DNA from: Pelomonas sp047654805
GTDB lineage: Bacteria > Pseudomonadota > Gammaproteobacteria > Burkholderiales > Burkholderiaceae_C
Reading direction: 5' to 3'
Assembly: GCF_047654805.1 (NCBI RefSeq)
Contig: NZ_JASGIV010000001.1
Location: forward strand, 186,001-250,000
DNA: 64,000 bases
Below the pieces are notes generated by a model. It saw only the letters and a program-made list of their open reading frames with translations. It made no database searches and had not been told where the DNA came from. The position numbers were made by a program, and so were the translations under genes. This document shows, one piece after another, positions 8,386 through 17,068 of this stretch (position 1 is its first letter; every line of letters begins with the position of its first letter).

Positions 8386-9773
8386 GCGATGCCTACCGCC
8401 TTCTCCAGCGTCGCGATCTCGTCCTCGACGTAGGTGGCCAGCCGGCCCAGGTTGGGCAGGGCGTCGGTGGCGATCAGGCCGACGTAGAGCGTACCCGCGT
8501 AGCTGAACAGCGTGATGTTGAGCAGATGGGTAGCCGGCAGCGTCGAGACCGGGTGCATTTCCAGCAGCGGTGCACCTTTCAGGTACAGGCGCTCGGCCGG
8601 CCCCGGGACGTTGGATACCAGCGTGTTGCCCATGGGCGTGACGACGTCGGCCAGCTTGAGCATGCCGGCGATCTGGCCCAGCAGGCCCGTGAGGATGGTG
8701 TAGGTCTCGACCGCCTCAGGTGCGACGGCGTCGATCATGGCGCGCACGTTGCGCAGCGAGTAGCCGACGTTGCGCAGCCGCACATAGGCGTCGTCGGTCG
8801 GCGGTGACAGGTCGACGAGGATGATGCCGATCTTGTTGCCGCCACCCTTCTCGCCTTCGCGGCGCAGGTTGACGGGCATCTGGATAGTGATCGGCCGGTC
8901 CAGCGCTATGCCTTCGTCCGCCAGGTAGCGGTGCATGGCACCGTCAAGGCACGTGAGCGCAACGTGGTTGAGGGTGGCACGCGACAGCTTGCGGATGGCG
9001 TCGATGCGGGCCATGGGCACGGCCGCCGTTGCGAACTGGCGGCCGGGCGTGGCGTTGCCGGTGAAGGGCGTGTCGCCGCTGGCCATGAAGGGCAGAGCGA
9101 TGGCGTTCTTGGTCAGCTTCACGGCCTCCAGCGCCAGCATGGCCGTGAGCCGCCCGATGCCAACGGCACGCTTGCTGTTGGCGGTCAGCTGCTTCCAGAC
9201 CGTGCCGGCGACGGCCTGATCCAGGCGCTTCCTGCGGCCGTGGTCCTCACGACGAGTATGGGCAAGGGTCCAGACCGGCGTGACAGCCAGGTCGTCCGGC
9301 GCCATGCGCAGCGATTCCACGCCCCAGCGCGTCATCGTGATGCCGTCGGCCACTGCGTGGTGCATCTTGTAGTAGATCGCGAACTGCCGATCCCAGAGGC
9401 CGGCGATGACGTGTACTTCCCACAGCGGTCGACTGCGGTCCAGCACCGGCTCGTGCAATCGGGCCACCAGCGCGTAGAGGGCCTCGCGGTCATTGGCCGC
9501 GCGTTCGAGCTTGTGGAGGAAGACGTGCTGCTTCAGGTCCACGCCCTCGGCCGTGCTCCAGCTCGGCATCAGTGCCGGCGACACGAAGTTGATGACCTGG
9601 TCGAAGGGCGGCTGCACGTCGGTGTGGCGCAGGAACTCCTCGTAGAGCTGTCGGGCGAAAACCGCCTTGCCACCCTTGGGGATCTGGTGGATGTGCAGCC
9701 CCGCCACGTGCTTGGGGCTGGCCTCGCTCTCGGCGATGAAGAAGGCCAGGTCGAGCAGGGAGAGGCGGGTCAT
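8382..9773 (-). CDS. Wax ester synthase / diacylglycerol acyltransferase (WS/DGAT)
   Basis: A 463-residue member of the bifunctional WS/DGAT family, which esterifies fatty alcohols or diacylglycerol with acyl-CoA. The catalytic HHAVADG motif lies at 138-144, and the C-terminal half has the family segment NTLVSNVPGP. It is first in a two-gene operon with the thiolase. A second ATG four codons upstream (9785) is equally possible; neither has a clear ribosome site. Presence suggests the ability to make neutral storage lipids or to modify acyl-CoAs. Confidence 0.9.
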   Translation of the reverse strand: MTRLSLLDLAFFIAESEASPKHVAGLHIHQIPKGGKAVFARQLYEEFLRHTDVQPPFDQVINFVSPALMPSWSTAEGVDLKQHVFLHKLERAANDREALYALVARLHEPVLDRSRPLWEVHVIAGLWDRQFAIYYKMHHAVADGITMTRWGVESLRMAPDDLAVTPVWTLAHTRREDHGRRKRLDQAVAGTVWKQLTANSKRAVGIGRLTAMLALEAVKLTKNAIALPFMASGDTPFTGNATPGRQFATAAVPMARIDAIRKLSRATLNHVALTCLDGAMHRYLADEGIALDRPITIQMPVNLRREGEKGGGNKIGIILVDLSPPTDDAYVRLRNVGYSLRNVRAMIDAVAPEAVETYTILTGLLGQIAGMLKLADVVTPMGNTLVSNVPGPAERLYLKGAPLLEMHPVSTLPATHLLNITLFSYAGTLYVGLIATDALPNLGRLATYVEDEIATLEKAVGIA

Positions 9774-9818
9774 GGCATCCAGCATAGGCGGGTGCCCGGG
9801 ACGGTCAAACCAGGGGAA

Positions 9819-10772
9819 TCACGCGTCGCCGCTGCTCGCCTTGCGCCTGCCGCTGCGACGTTCCTTGTCTGCCGTCCGGTCGGCCTCGGCCTTCTCCGCC
9901 TTGCGAGCCTCCTCGGCGGCGGCGGCCTGGCGCCAGGCCGCCATCTCCTGTGGCGTCTCCAGCGTGATGCGGCCCAGCAGCCCCTGGCGATAGTCGATCA
10001 GCAGCGCCTCGGCGGCCTTGTGCATCTGTACGCCGCCGCCGCGCACCTTGGCGCCGCGCTTGATGCCGATGGCCTCAAGCACGGCCTCGTCCGCGCCAAG
10101 TTCCGTCAGGCCGAAGCGCTCCTGCAGCCGTTCGGGGTAGCGTCGCTTGAGCACGGCGATCAGCTCCAGCGCCACCTCCTCCTCGTCGAAGGCATTGCGG
10201 CCGATGGCGCCGCTGGCCGCGAGGTGGTAGCCACTTTGCTCGATGGCGATGCGCGGCCACAGCATGCCGGGCGTGTCGAACAGATAGAAGCCGTTCTCCA
10301 GCACGATCTTCTGCTCGGTCTTGGTGATGCCGGGCTCGTCGCCGGTCTTGGCCGCGCGCTTGCCGACCAGCGTGTTGATCAGCGTGCTCTTTCCCACGTT
10401 GGGAATGCCACAGATCAACACTCGCAGCGGCTTGTGCAGGTCGCCGCGCAGCGGCGCCAGTTCGCGACAGGCCTTGACCAGCGCGCGGGCGGGCGACTTG
10501 TCGCTGGCGTCCAGCGCGATGGCGCGGGTGTGCGGCTGGGCGTTGTAAAAAGCCAACCAGTCGGCCGTGATGTCGGGATCGGCAAGGTCCTGCTTGTTCA
10601 GCACCTTGAGCGACGGGCGGCCAGTGGTCAGCGCGGCCAGCAGCGGGTTGCTGCTGGAGCCGGGCAGTCGTGCGTCGAGCAGCTCGATGACCACGTCCAG
10701 CCCCGCCTTCACGCGATCCTTGATCGCCTGACGGGTGGAGTTCATGTGGCCGGGGAACCAGTTGATGGGCAT
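9819..10772 (-). CDS. ylqF: Ribosome biogenesis GTPase RbgA/YlqF
   Basis: A 317-residue circularly permuted GTPase. The G4 motif NKQD (59-62) precedes G1 GIPNVGKST (122-130) and G3 DTPG (166-169), the order that defines the YlqF/RbgA family acting in late 50S assembly. The family start MPINWFPGHM fixes the start at 10772 although the frame is open for 24 codons upstream. The C-terminus is a Lys/Arg-rich tail suited to rRNA contact. Confidence 0.93.
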   Translation of the reverse strand: MPINWFPGHMNSTRQAIKDRVKAGLDVVIELLDARLPGSSSNPLLAALTTGRPSLKVLNKQDLADPDITADWLAFYNAQPHTRAIALDASDKSPARALVKACRELAPLRGDLHKPLRVLICGIPNVGKSTLINTLVGKRAAKTGDEPGITKTEQKIVLENGFYLFDTPGMLWPRIAIEQSGYHLAASGAIGRNAFDEEEVALELIAVLKRRYPERLQERFGLTELGADEAVLEAIGIKRGAKVRGGGVQMHKAAEALLIDYRQGLLGRITLETPQEMAAWRQAAAAEEARKAEKAEADRTADKERRSGRRKASSGDA

Positions 10773-10879
10773 GCGCTGACGAGCTTGGGGGCTTGCAAAG
10801 AGCGCATTGTCGGGCTTACATCCCGTTGCTGCGGCCCATGCCATCTATCTCAAGAATTCAGGGTGTCGTCGAGGTGAAC

Positions 10880-11281
10880 ATGAGATTTGAAGGAGTGCTG
10901 AGCGCCTGGGACCCGAATACTGGTCATGGCGCCATTCGGCCGTCTGGCGGCGGCGAAGAGGTCTTTGTTGGCCTGGCGGCCTTCCCTACGGATGGGGAGG
11001 GCGCGCGGCTGGACGAGCGGCTCAGCTTTGAAATTGTGACGGGTCGTGACGGCCGCAAGCAGGCTGTCCAACTGCGCCGCTTGTCGCGTGGCCACGTCAG
11101 TCCGACGGCGATGCGAGAGGCGACGGGCGGGGCGCGCTTTCGCGCCCGCCAGGCGCAAAGAAAACGGCGCCTCGGCCTGGTGGCCGGAGGCGCCGTCGTG
11201 ACGGTGATGCTGGTGCTGGGCGGCGTGCGCTGGTGGCACCCGGCGGTGACTCACGATGTGCCGCCCGCGATGAGGCGGTAG
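10880..11281 (+). CDS. Cold-shock-domain protein with C-terminal membrane segment
   Basis: A 133-residue protein. Residues 1-65 resemble a diverged cold-shock (CspA/OB) domain: FEGVLSAWDPNTGHGAIRP and the later EVFVGLAAF stand in for the RNP1/RNP2 strands. A basic linker (ARQAQRKRRLG) and one hydrophobic helix (about 99-116) follow. This suggests a membrane-tethered nucleic-acid-binding protein, related to CSD-DUF1294 proteins but with a shorter membrane part. The start follows GAGGTG. The function is not established. Confidence 0.65.
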   Translation: MRFEGVLSAWDPNTGHGAIRPSGGGEEVFVGLAAFPTDGEGARLDERLSFEIVTGRDGRKQAVQLRRLSRGHVSPTAMREATGGARFRARQAQRKRRLGLVAGGAVVTVMLVLGGVRWWHPAVTHDVPPAMRR

Positions 11282-11332
11282 AGGCAGCCCAGCCCCGTCC
11301 CTGGCCGTATGCCAGCTACGGCGTAGCGCCGG

Positions 11333-11360
11333 CGAGAACGCCGCGCAGGCGTCGTTCTCG
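11333..11360. repeat. Inverted repeat in a convergent gap
   Basis: Eight-base arms CGAGAACG and CGTTCTCG are separated by 12 bases, and an inner ACGCC/GGCGT pairing is also possible. It sits in the 150-base gap between the convergent cold-shock-like gene and the TonB-domain gene. A second small hairpin (GCCGTA/TACGGC) lies just upstream. A role as bidirectional transcription end is plausible, although there is no T-run. Confidence 0.45.
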
Positions 11361-11431
11361 GACCAGCTCCAGCCTGCGCCTTGCCTGGCGCCGGGTCTTC
11401 ACAGGGCATGGAGCAGGCCGCCGGGCCTTGT

Positions 11432-11749
11432 TCAGTCCTCGTTCTTGAAGACGAGCTTGACTTCGTGGGTGGCCTTCTCGCCCGGCTCGAACTTCCATTC
11501 CATCAGCGCCGACTTGACCGCGCGGTCGAAGATGCGCTTCGGCTCAGCCTCGAGGATTTCGACGTCGCTGACCTTGCCGTCGGCCTCAATGACCATCTTG
11601 GCCTTGACGACGCCGGTGGAGATGCCCTTCTTGGCGGCCTCGGCAGGGAAGTCGGGCGGCACCTTCTTGACGATCTTGGGGGTGGCCTGGGCGGCCAGGG
11701 CCAGCATCAGGCTGGCGGCAAGGACGGTGGCGGAACGCAGGAGTGACAT
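11432..11749 (-). CDS. Exported TonB C-terminal domain protein without membrane anchor
   Basis: A 105-residue protein: a signal peptide ending near AQA (residues 20-22), then one TonB C-terminal domain (PPDFPAEAAKKG, VKAKMVIEADGKV, AVKSALMEWKFEPG). It lacks the retained N-terminal anchor and Pro-rich spacer of a classical TonB, so energy coupling to ExbBD is unlikely. Such stand-alone domains are often annotated as energy transducer TonB. It lies 29 bases upstream of the end of the MCP gene on the same strand. Confidence 0.75.
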   Translation of the reverse strand: MSLLRSATVLAASLMLALAAQATPKIVKKVPPDFPAEAAKKGISTGVVKAKMVIEADGKVSDVEILEAEPKRIFDRAVKSALMEWKFEPGEKATHEVKLVFKNED

Positions 11750-11778
11750 GGCGAACCTCGGCAGGTGAATGGTTGGGG

Positions 11779-13326
11779 TCAGGCAGCGCGGAAGAAACCG
11801 ACCGCTTCGATCAGGCGTGTGGAGCTGTCGCGCAGCGCGTCGGCCGAGCGGCTGAGTTCGCCTACCAGGCTGGTGTTCTGCTGCGTGGCCTTGTCCAGCT
11901 CGCTCATCGCGCCGTTGACGACGGTGACGCCGGTGGCCTGCTCCTGGGCCGAATGCGAGATTTCCTCGATCAGCTGGCCCATGTTGTTGACCTCGTCGAC
12001 GACGCTGCGGATCGTCACACCGGCGTTGTTGACGAGCGTGGTGCCGTTCTCGACCTTGACGGTCGATTCCTGGATCAGCACCTTGATTTCCTTGGCGGCG
12101 CCGGCCGAACGCTGGGCCAGGGCACGAACTTCCGAGGCGACGACCGCGAAGCCGCGGCCATGCTCACCGGCACGGGCAGCTTCGACGGCGGCATTCAGTG
12201 CCAGGATGTTGGTCTGGAAGGCGATGCCGTCGATGACGCCGATGATGTCGCCGATCTTCTTGGAGCTGGCGCTGATCTCTTCCATGGTCTCGACGACCTT
12301 GGAGACCACGGCACCGCCGTTGCTGGCCGACTGGCGCGCCGTCACGGCGATACCGGCGGCGCGGCGGGTCAGTTCGCTAGCGCCCTTGAGCGTGGAGGCG
12401 ATCTGCTCAACGGACGCGGCCGTGTTCTGCAGGCTGGCGGCGGAGCGTGTCGTGCGGTCGGCCAGGTTGGTATTGCTGTCGGCGATGGAGCCGGAGTTCT
12501 GGGCGACTTCGCTGGCGGCGGTGGAGACATCGCGGACGACACCGGAAAGTGCGGTCTGCATGTCCTTCATGGCCTGCAGCATCTGGCTCAGCTCGTCGCG
12601 GCCCTCGACCTGGATGTCCTGGGTCAGGTCACCAGCGCGGATGGCTTCAGCCGCAGCCTGGGCTTTGCGGGCCGGGCCGACGATGGAGCGCGAGATCACG
12701 AGGAAGCCGCCGAAGCCCAGTGCTGCGGCGATAAAGACGAGGCCAGCGGTCACCAGCACCGAGGTGCGTGCCACCTCGCCGCCCTTGGTGGCGAGTTCCT
12801 TGCCGCTGTCGAACTGCATGTCGACCAGCTTCTTCAGGTCATCTTGCAGGGCGGTCTGGGCGGGGCGCAGGTCGGTGATCAGGCTTTCGCGGGCCTCGTC
12901 GGGGCTGCCGTCGGTCTGGATCTTCTGGAACTTCTCCAGCGCAGCCAGGAACTTGGTCTTGCGCTCGCGCACTTCGCTGATGACGGCCTTCTCCTGGTCC
13001 CCGGCCACTGCGGCCTCCAGGCCGGTGAGCTGCTTCTCGGCTTCCTCGGTCGCGGCGGCAATGGCGGCCTTTTGCTTCTTGATGGCGCCGGCGGTGTCCA
13101 GCAGCAGCAGGTCGCGCACGGCGCGCGAAATGATGTTGACTTGATTCTCCAGGCCGTTGGCCGCGCCGATCTTCACGAGGCTGGAGTTCGCGGTGCGATC
13201 CAGATCCTGCGCCAGGCTGCTGGCGTTCCTCGCGCCGTAGACGCCGATGGCCACCAGCAGCAGGATCAGCAGGCTGAAGCTCACGAAAAGGCGCTGGCCA
13301 ATGCGTAGTTGGGTCAGGAAGTTCAT
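11779..13326 (-). CDS. Methyl-accepting chemotaxis protein
   Basis: A 515-residue chemoreceptor. TM1 is near residues 10-30, followed by a roughly 160-residue helical periplasmic sensor domain (four-helix-bundle type), TM2 near 190-210, a HAMP domain and the cytoplasmic signalling domain. The conserved hairpin tip reads IDGIAFQTNILALNAAVEAA. There is no C-terminal CheR/CheB-docking pentapeptide; it ends EAVGFFRAA. AAGGA precedes the ATG at 13326; the longer upstream frame is rich in Arg and Ser and unlikely to be coding. The ligand is unknown. Confidence 0.92.
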   Translation of the reverse strand: MNFLTQLRIGQRLFVSFSLLILLLVAIGVYGARNASSLAQDLDRTANSSLVKIGAANGLENQVNIISRAVRDLLLLDTAGAIKKQKAAIAAATEEAEKQLTGLEAAVAGDQEKAVISEVRERKTKFLAALEKFQKIQTDGSPDEARESLITDLRPAQTALQDDLKKLVDMQFDSGKELATKGGEVARTSVLVTAGLVFIAAALGFGGFLVISRSIVGPARKAQAAAEAIRAGDLTQDIQVEGRDELSQMLQAMKDMQTALSGVVRDVSTAASEVAQNSGSIADSNTNLADRTTRSAASLQNTAASVEQIASTLKGASELTRRAAGIAVTARQSASNGGAVVSKVVETMEEISASSKKIGDIIGVIDGIAFQTNILALNAAVEAARAGEHGRGFAVVASEVRALAQRSAGAAKEIKVLIQESTVKVENGTTLVNNAGVTIRSVVDEVNNMGQLIEEISHSAQEQATGVTVVNGAMSELDKATQQNTSLVGELSRSADALRDSSTRLIEAVGFFRAA

Positions 13327-13599
13327 GCGATTCAGGTCCTTGTCCGGTGATCTCGGGTATTGGCGGCGAGCTGCCGCTCTTGAATCCGACGACGACTGTA
13401 GGCCTCGCGGCCCTGTTTTTTCGGCCCTACCCAGGGGCCGGCGCGCAGTGTGTCGCGACCTGTGACCATTTGCTTCATGACTGCGGGAAGCTTGCGTGAA
13501 GTCGTTCACGTCGCTCCCCGCGCCCCGGGGCTTGCCAGCGCCTGAGGGCAGGCCCAGGAGGGGGCCGCCGGATGGTGGAAGACCCTGATCCGGGTGTGC

Positions 13600-14892
13600 T
13601 CAGCGCCTGGCCGAGGCGGCGCGCAGCCTCAGGACCTCAACGGCGTCGACCTCGCCCGCATCGTGGCCAAAGGTGCCGCGCAGATAGCTGGTCAGCGCGG
13701 CCAGCTCCTGCGCATCGAGCAAGCCGGCAAAGGGCGGCATGCCATAGGGTCGGGGATTGCCGGGCGTGGCCGGTGCAAAGCCGCCGCGCTCGATCACGCG
13801 GATCAGATTGGCGGCGCTGGCCTGGGTCACGAGCCGGCTGCCAGCCAGCGCCGGGTAGGCCAACGCGCCGCTGTCGTCGCGCCGGCCTTCACCCTGTGCG
13901 CCGTGGCAGGCCGCACAATGCTCGCGGTAGAGGCCGGCGCCGCGCTCGCGGCGCCGCGCGTCGGGCCGTGCCGGCTCGGGTCGCGTAACGGCCTGTTCGG
14001 GCAGGCTGCGCAGATAGCGGCTCATGGCCGCAAGGTCGGCGTCGTCCAGCGAGGCTGTGCTGCCGAGAACAACCTCGGCCATCGGCCCCTGGGCGGTGTG
14101 GCCGTCGGCATGGCCTTCGCGTAGCCAGCGCTGCAGCGTCGTGTCGGACCAGCGCTGCACCCCGGCTTCGGCCGGGTCGTGCAGGGAAGGCGCTGCCCAG
14201 CCCAGGCCGGCCAGGAGGCCACCGCGGAAGTCCGCGGGGCCGTCGTCGCCGCCCAGCGCGTTGCGCCCGGCATGGCAGGCGCTGCAGTGGGCCAGGCCCT
14301 GCGCCAGGTAGGCGCCACGGTTCCAGATAGGGTCGCGGACGGGATCGGGCCGGTAGGCGCCGGGGCTGAAGTACAGCGCCCGCCAGGCAGCCACGGCCAG
14401 CTGTGCGCCCAACTCGCTGTTCATGGGCCAGCGCAGTTCGTGGGGGCGGCGGGGCGCTGCCACGGCGGGCTGGGCCTGCAGCCAGGCGTGCAGGGCATCG
14501 GCGTCTTCGCGCGTCACCCGGGTCGTGTTCGTGATCGGGTGGGCCGGCACGAGCAGCCGGCCGTCGCGCGATATGCCCAGGTGGAGTGCGCGCCAGAAGT
14601 CATCGGAGCTCCAGCCGGCAAGACCGGTGACGTCGGGCGTCAGGTTACTGGAGAACGCGGTGCCGAAGGGCGTGGGGATGGGCCGGCCGCCTGCCAGCCG
14701 CGAGCCACCCCGTGTCGTGTGACAGCCGGCGCAATTGCCCACCGCCGCGAGATAGGCGCCGCGCTCCAGATTGATCGGCGCTGAAGCGGCGGGGGTGGAG
14801 TCGCCAAGGCCGCGCTGCCAGGCCAGCAGCGCAAAGGCCGCTCCCACCAGCAGGCCGGCGAGGGCGACCAAGACCGTCAGCAGCCGTTTCAT
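13600..14892 (-). CDS. Tri-haem cytochrome c
   Basis: A 430-residue protein with an N-terminal membrane or signal segment (residues 3-24) and three c-type haem motifs: CAGCH (54-58), CSACH (203-207) and CAACH (326-330), each opening a cytochrome c domain. This architecture matches the cytochrome subunit of membrane alcohol, aldehyde or gluconate dehydrogenases, which passes electrons to quinone. No dehydrogenase gene is adjacent. It overlaps the diheme cytochrome gene upstream by 4 bases (ATGA), so the two are co-translated. Confidence 0.9.
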   Translation of the reverse strand: MKRLLTVLVALAGLLVGAAFALLAWQRGLGDSTPAASAPINLERGAYLAAVGNCAGCHTTRGGSRLAGGRPIPTPFGTAFSSNLTPDVTGLAGWSSDDFWRALHLGISRDGRLLVPAHPITNTTRVTREDADALHAWLQAQPAVAAPRRPHELRWPMNSELGAQLAVAAWRALYFSPGAYRPDPVRDPIWNRGAYLAQGLAHCSACHAGRNALGGDDGPADFRGGLLAGLGWAAPSLHDPAEAGVQRWSDTTLQRWLREGHADGHTAQGPMAEVVLGSTASLDDADLAAMSRYLRSLPEQAVTRPEPARPDARRRERGAGLYREHCAACHGAQGEGRRDDSGALAYPALAGSRLVTQASAANLIRVIERGGFAPATPGNPRPYGMPPFAGLLDAQELAALTSYLRGTFGHDAGEVDAVEVLRLRAASARR

Positions 14893-15599
14893 GGCGTCAG
14901 CCCCCCACAACGCACCGGTGCCGGCGCTGTCAGCGCCGGTGCGGGATGCGGGTCGGCCGGCATGGCCTGGCCGGCGAGGAACTGGGTCATCGCGTTGATC
15001 TCGGCCGCTGTCAGCGCCTTGGCGATGCTGGCCATGCAGTCGGGGGGCTGCGCGTGCCGCTGGCCGCTGCGCCAGGCGCCCAGCTGACCATTGAGATAGT
15101 CGCGCGACAGGCCCAGCAGGCCGGGCACGGCCGGCTGGGTGCCCGTCAGGCGCTCGCCGTGGCATGCAGTGCAGGCCGGTAGGCGACGGGCGGTATCGCC
15201 CTGGCGGATCAATTGCTCGGCGCGCGCCAGTTCCGCAGCGGCCAGCGTGGACCGCTGTGGCGGCGGGTAGGGCAGATCCAGTGACGCGAAGTGGCCGGCG
15301 AGTTCCTTCAGGTAGGCATCAGAGAGCGGCGCGATTAGCTCGCTCATCAGCCCATAGTCGCGCCGGCCGTCGCGGAAGTTCAGCAACTGGTTGTAGAGAT
15401 AGCCGGCGGGTTTGCCGGCCAGGCGCGGGTAGTAGCCGTCGGGCGCGGCGCGGCCCTCCTTCCCGTGGCAGCCAGTGCAGGCCAGGGCGCGTTGCGCCAG
15501 TGTGTCCGGTACGACTCGCGGGGCCGGCGCGTCGGGCGCGGGCCGCGCCACAGCGGGGAGGCACAGCAGGGCGGCGAGCAGGCAGGCATGGCGGAGCAT
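14889..15599 (-). CDS. Di-haem cytochrome c (c4-like)
   Basis: A 236-residue periplasmic protein with a signal peptide (core near 5-17) and two haem motifs, CTGCH (41-45) and CTACH (143-147), in tandem cytochrome c domains as in cytochrome c4. Candidate Met ligands lie in LMSELIAP and further on. It probably shuttles electrons to a terminal oxidase or to the tri-haem partner encoded immediately downstream. In-frame ATGs at 15608 and 15647 are alternatives; 15599 gives the most compact signal peptide. Confidence 0.88.
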   Translation of the reverse strand: MLRHACLLAALLCLPAVARPAPDAPAPRVVPDTLAQRALACTGCHGKEGRAAPDGYYPRLAGKPAGYLYNQLLNFRDGRRDYGLMSELIAPLSDAYLKELAGHFASLDLPYPPPQRSTLAAAELARAEQLIRQGDTARRLPACTACHGERLTGTQPAVPGLLGLSRDYLNGQLGAWRSGQRHAQPPDCMASIAKALTAAEINAMTQFLAGQAMPADPHPAPALTAPAPVRCGGLTP

Positions 15600-15643
15600 G
15601 CCGGCCATCTTGCCTGGGTGCAGGATGGTGCGTAAGGAGCAGA

Positions 15644-17068
15644 TCAAGCGGTTTGTGACCGTATCAGTTCACCCAGCCGCGCGACGGCGCGGGCCAGTGC
15701 GGGCGTCCACGGCTGGCCGCCGTTCAGGCGCAGGCAGGCGCGAAAGTCACCGCCGGCCGAGAACAGAGGGCCGGGGGCCAGGCTGATGCCTTCGGCGAGC
15801 GCGGCGCGGTGCAGGGCCAGGCTGTCGTGCCCGCCGCCTGTGCGCACAGGCATCTCGACCCAGACGAAATAGCCGCCGAGCGGCCGCGTGACCCGCGTGC
15901 CGGCGGGGAAATGCTGCAGCACTGCGGCGCGCAGTGCGCGCTGTTGCTCGGCCAGCGCCCGGCGCAGAGCGCGCAAGTGGCGGTCATAGTCGCCTCCTGC
16001 CAGGTAGTGTGCGATGGCGGCCTGAGCCGGCCAGGAGCCCGACAGGCTCTGGCTGAGCTTGGCCCGCAGCAGCGCAGACGCGAAGCGCCCTGCGGCCACC
16101 CAGCCGACGCGGTAGCCCGGCGCCAGCGTCTTCGAGAACGAGCCGGCATGCAGGACCTCGCCGCGCGTCGAATACGCCTTGGCCGGCAGCGGTGGGGCTC
16201 CCTCGTGGGGTAGTTCGGCGTAGACGTCATCCTCGATCAGCGGGATGCCGTGGCGTTCCAGAAGCGCGACCAGGGCGCGCTTCTTCTCGGGCGGCATCAG
16301 GCTGCCGGTCGGATTGGAGAAGCTGGTCATCAGCCAGCAGGCCTTGGGTGCGTGGCGGGCGATGGCGGTGGCCATCGAGTCCAGGTCCGCACCTTCGGCC
16401 GGGGTGGCGGGCACCTCGACGGCGCGCAGGCCCAGCCGCTCCAGGGCCTGCAGCGCGGCGTAGAAGCCGGGCGACTCGATAAGCACCGTGTCGCCGGGGC
16501 GCGTCAGCAACTGCAGCGACAGGTTCAGTCCCTCCAGCGCGCCGTCGGTCAGCACGATCTCATCGGGCGCGATGCTCATGCCCAGACGCAGGTAGCGCAG
16601 CGCGATCTGCCGGCGCAGGCCGGCGTGGCCGCCTGGCAACTGTTGGGTCAGCTCGGCTGGGACGATGCGGCGGTTGCCGGCCGTCAATGCTCGCCGCAGC
16701 CCGTCCAGGGGGAACAGCGATGGGCAGGGAAACGCCGAACCCAGCGGTGCGTGGATTTCATGCCCGCCCGTGCCCAGCAGCTGGAACACCATCTCGCTGA
16801 CGGCCACCGGTTGCGGGGCGCGTTCACGTGGCGCGGACGGCGGCGGTGCGGCCGGTGCGACGAAGTAGCCGGAGCGCTCCGCTGCTCGCACCAGGCCGCG
16901 TGACTCCAGCAGGTGGTAGGCCTGGAACACCGTGGCCGCGCTGCAGTCACGGCTGGCCTGGGTCTGGCGTACGGAGGGCAGCCTGTCACCCGGGCGCAGC
17001 GCACCGCTCCCGATCAGGCCGGCGATGTCGTCTGCCAGTTGGCGGTAGCGGGGAGCAGCCTCGTTCAC
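15644..17068 (-). CDS. MocR-type GntR/aminotransferase transcriptional regulator
   Basis: A 474-residue fusion of an N-terminal GntR winged helix (residues 5-72, with LRPGDRLPSVRQ) and a fold-type I aminotransferase domain. The PLP lysine is Lys313 in GSFSKTLAPGYRVGW. This is the MocR/PdxR architecture of PLP-dependent regulators of vitamin B6, GABA or amino-acid genes. The start is a GTG at 17068 that overlaps the stop of yggS as GTGA. Lying next to yggS (PLP homeostasis) hints at a B6-related role, but no pdx target gene is present. Confidence 0.88.
   Translation of the reverse strand: MNEAAPRYRQLADDIAGLIGSGALRPGDRLPSVRQTQASRDCSAATVFQAYHLLESRGLVRAAERSGYFVAPAAPPPSAPRERAPQPVAVSEMVFQLLGTGGHEIHAPLGSAFPCPSLFPLDGLRRALTAGNRRIVPAELTQQLPGGHAGLRRQIALRYLRLGMSIAPDEIVLTDGALEGLNLSLQLLTRPGDTVLIESPGFYAALQALERLGLRAVEVPATPAEGADLDSMATAIARHAPKACWLMTSFSNPTGSLMPPEKKRALVALLERHGIPLIEDDVYAELPHEGAPPLPAKAYSTRGEVLHAGSFSKTLAPGYRVGWVAAGRFASALLRAKLSQSLSGSWPAQAAIAHYLAGGDYDRHLRALRRALAEQQRALRAAVLQHFPAGTRVTRPLGGYFVWVEMPVRTGGGHDSLALHRAALAEGISLAPGPLFSAGGDFRACLRLNGGQPWTPALARAVARLGELIRSQTA

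Noticed and set aside
10793..10821. Possible sigma-70 promoter TTGCAA-17-TTACAT before the cold-shock-like gene
   Set aside because: Both boxes match the consensus poorly, and GC-rich betaproteobacterial promoters cannot be called at this level.
8931..10877. A 648-codon plus-strand frame opposite the WS/DGAT and RbgA genes
   Set aside because: Both minus-strand proteins have full catalytic motifs; the plus-strand frame spans two unrelated genes.
13524..13593. GCCCCGGGGC palindrome and CCGGAT/ATCCGG repeat after the cytochrome genes
   Set aside because: Arms are short and GC-rich sequence of this kind occurs by chance; there is no T-run in either direction.
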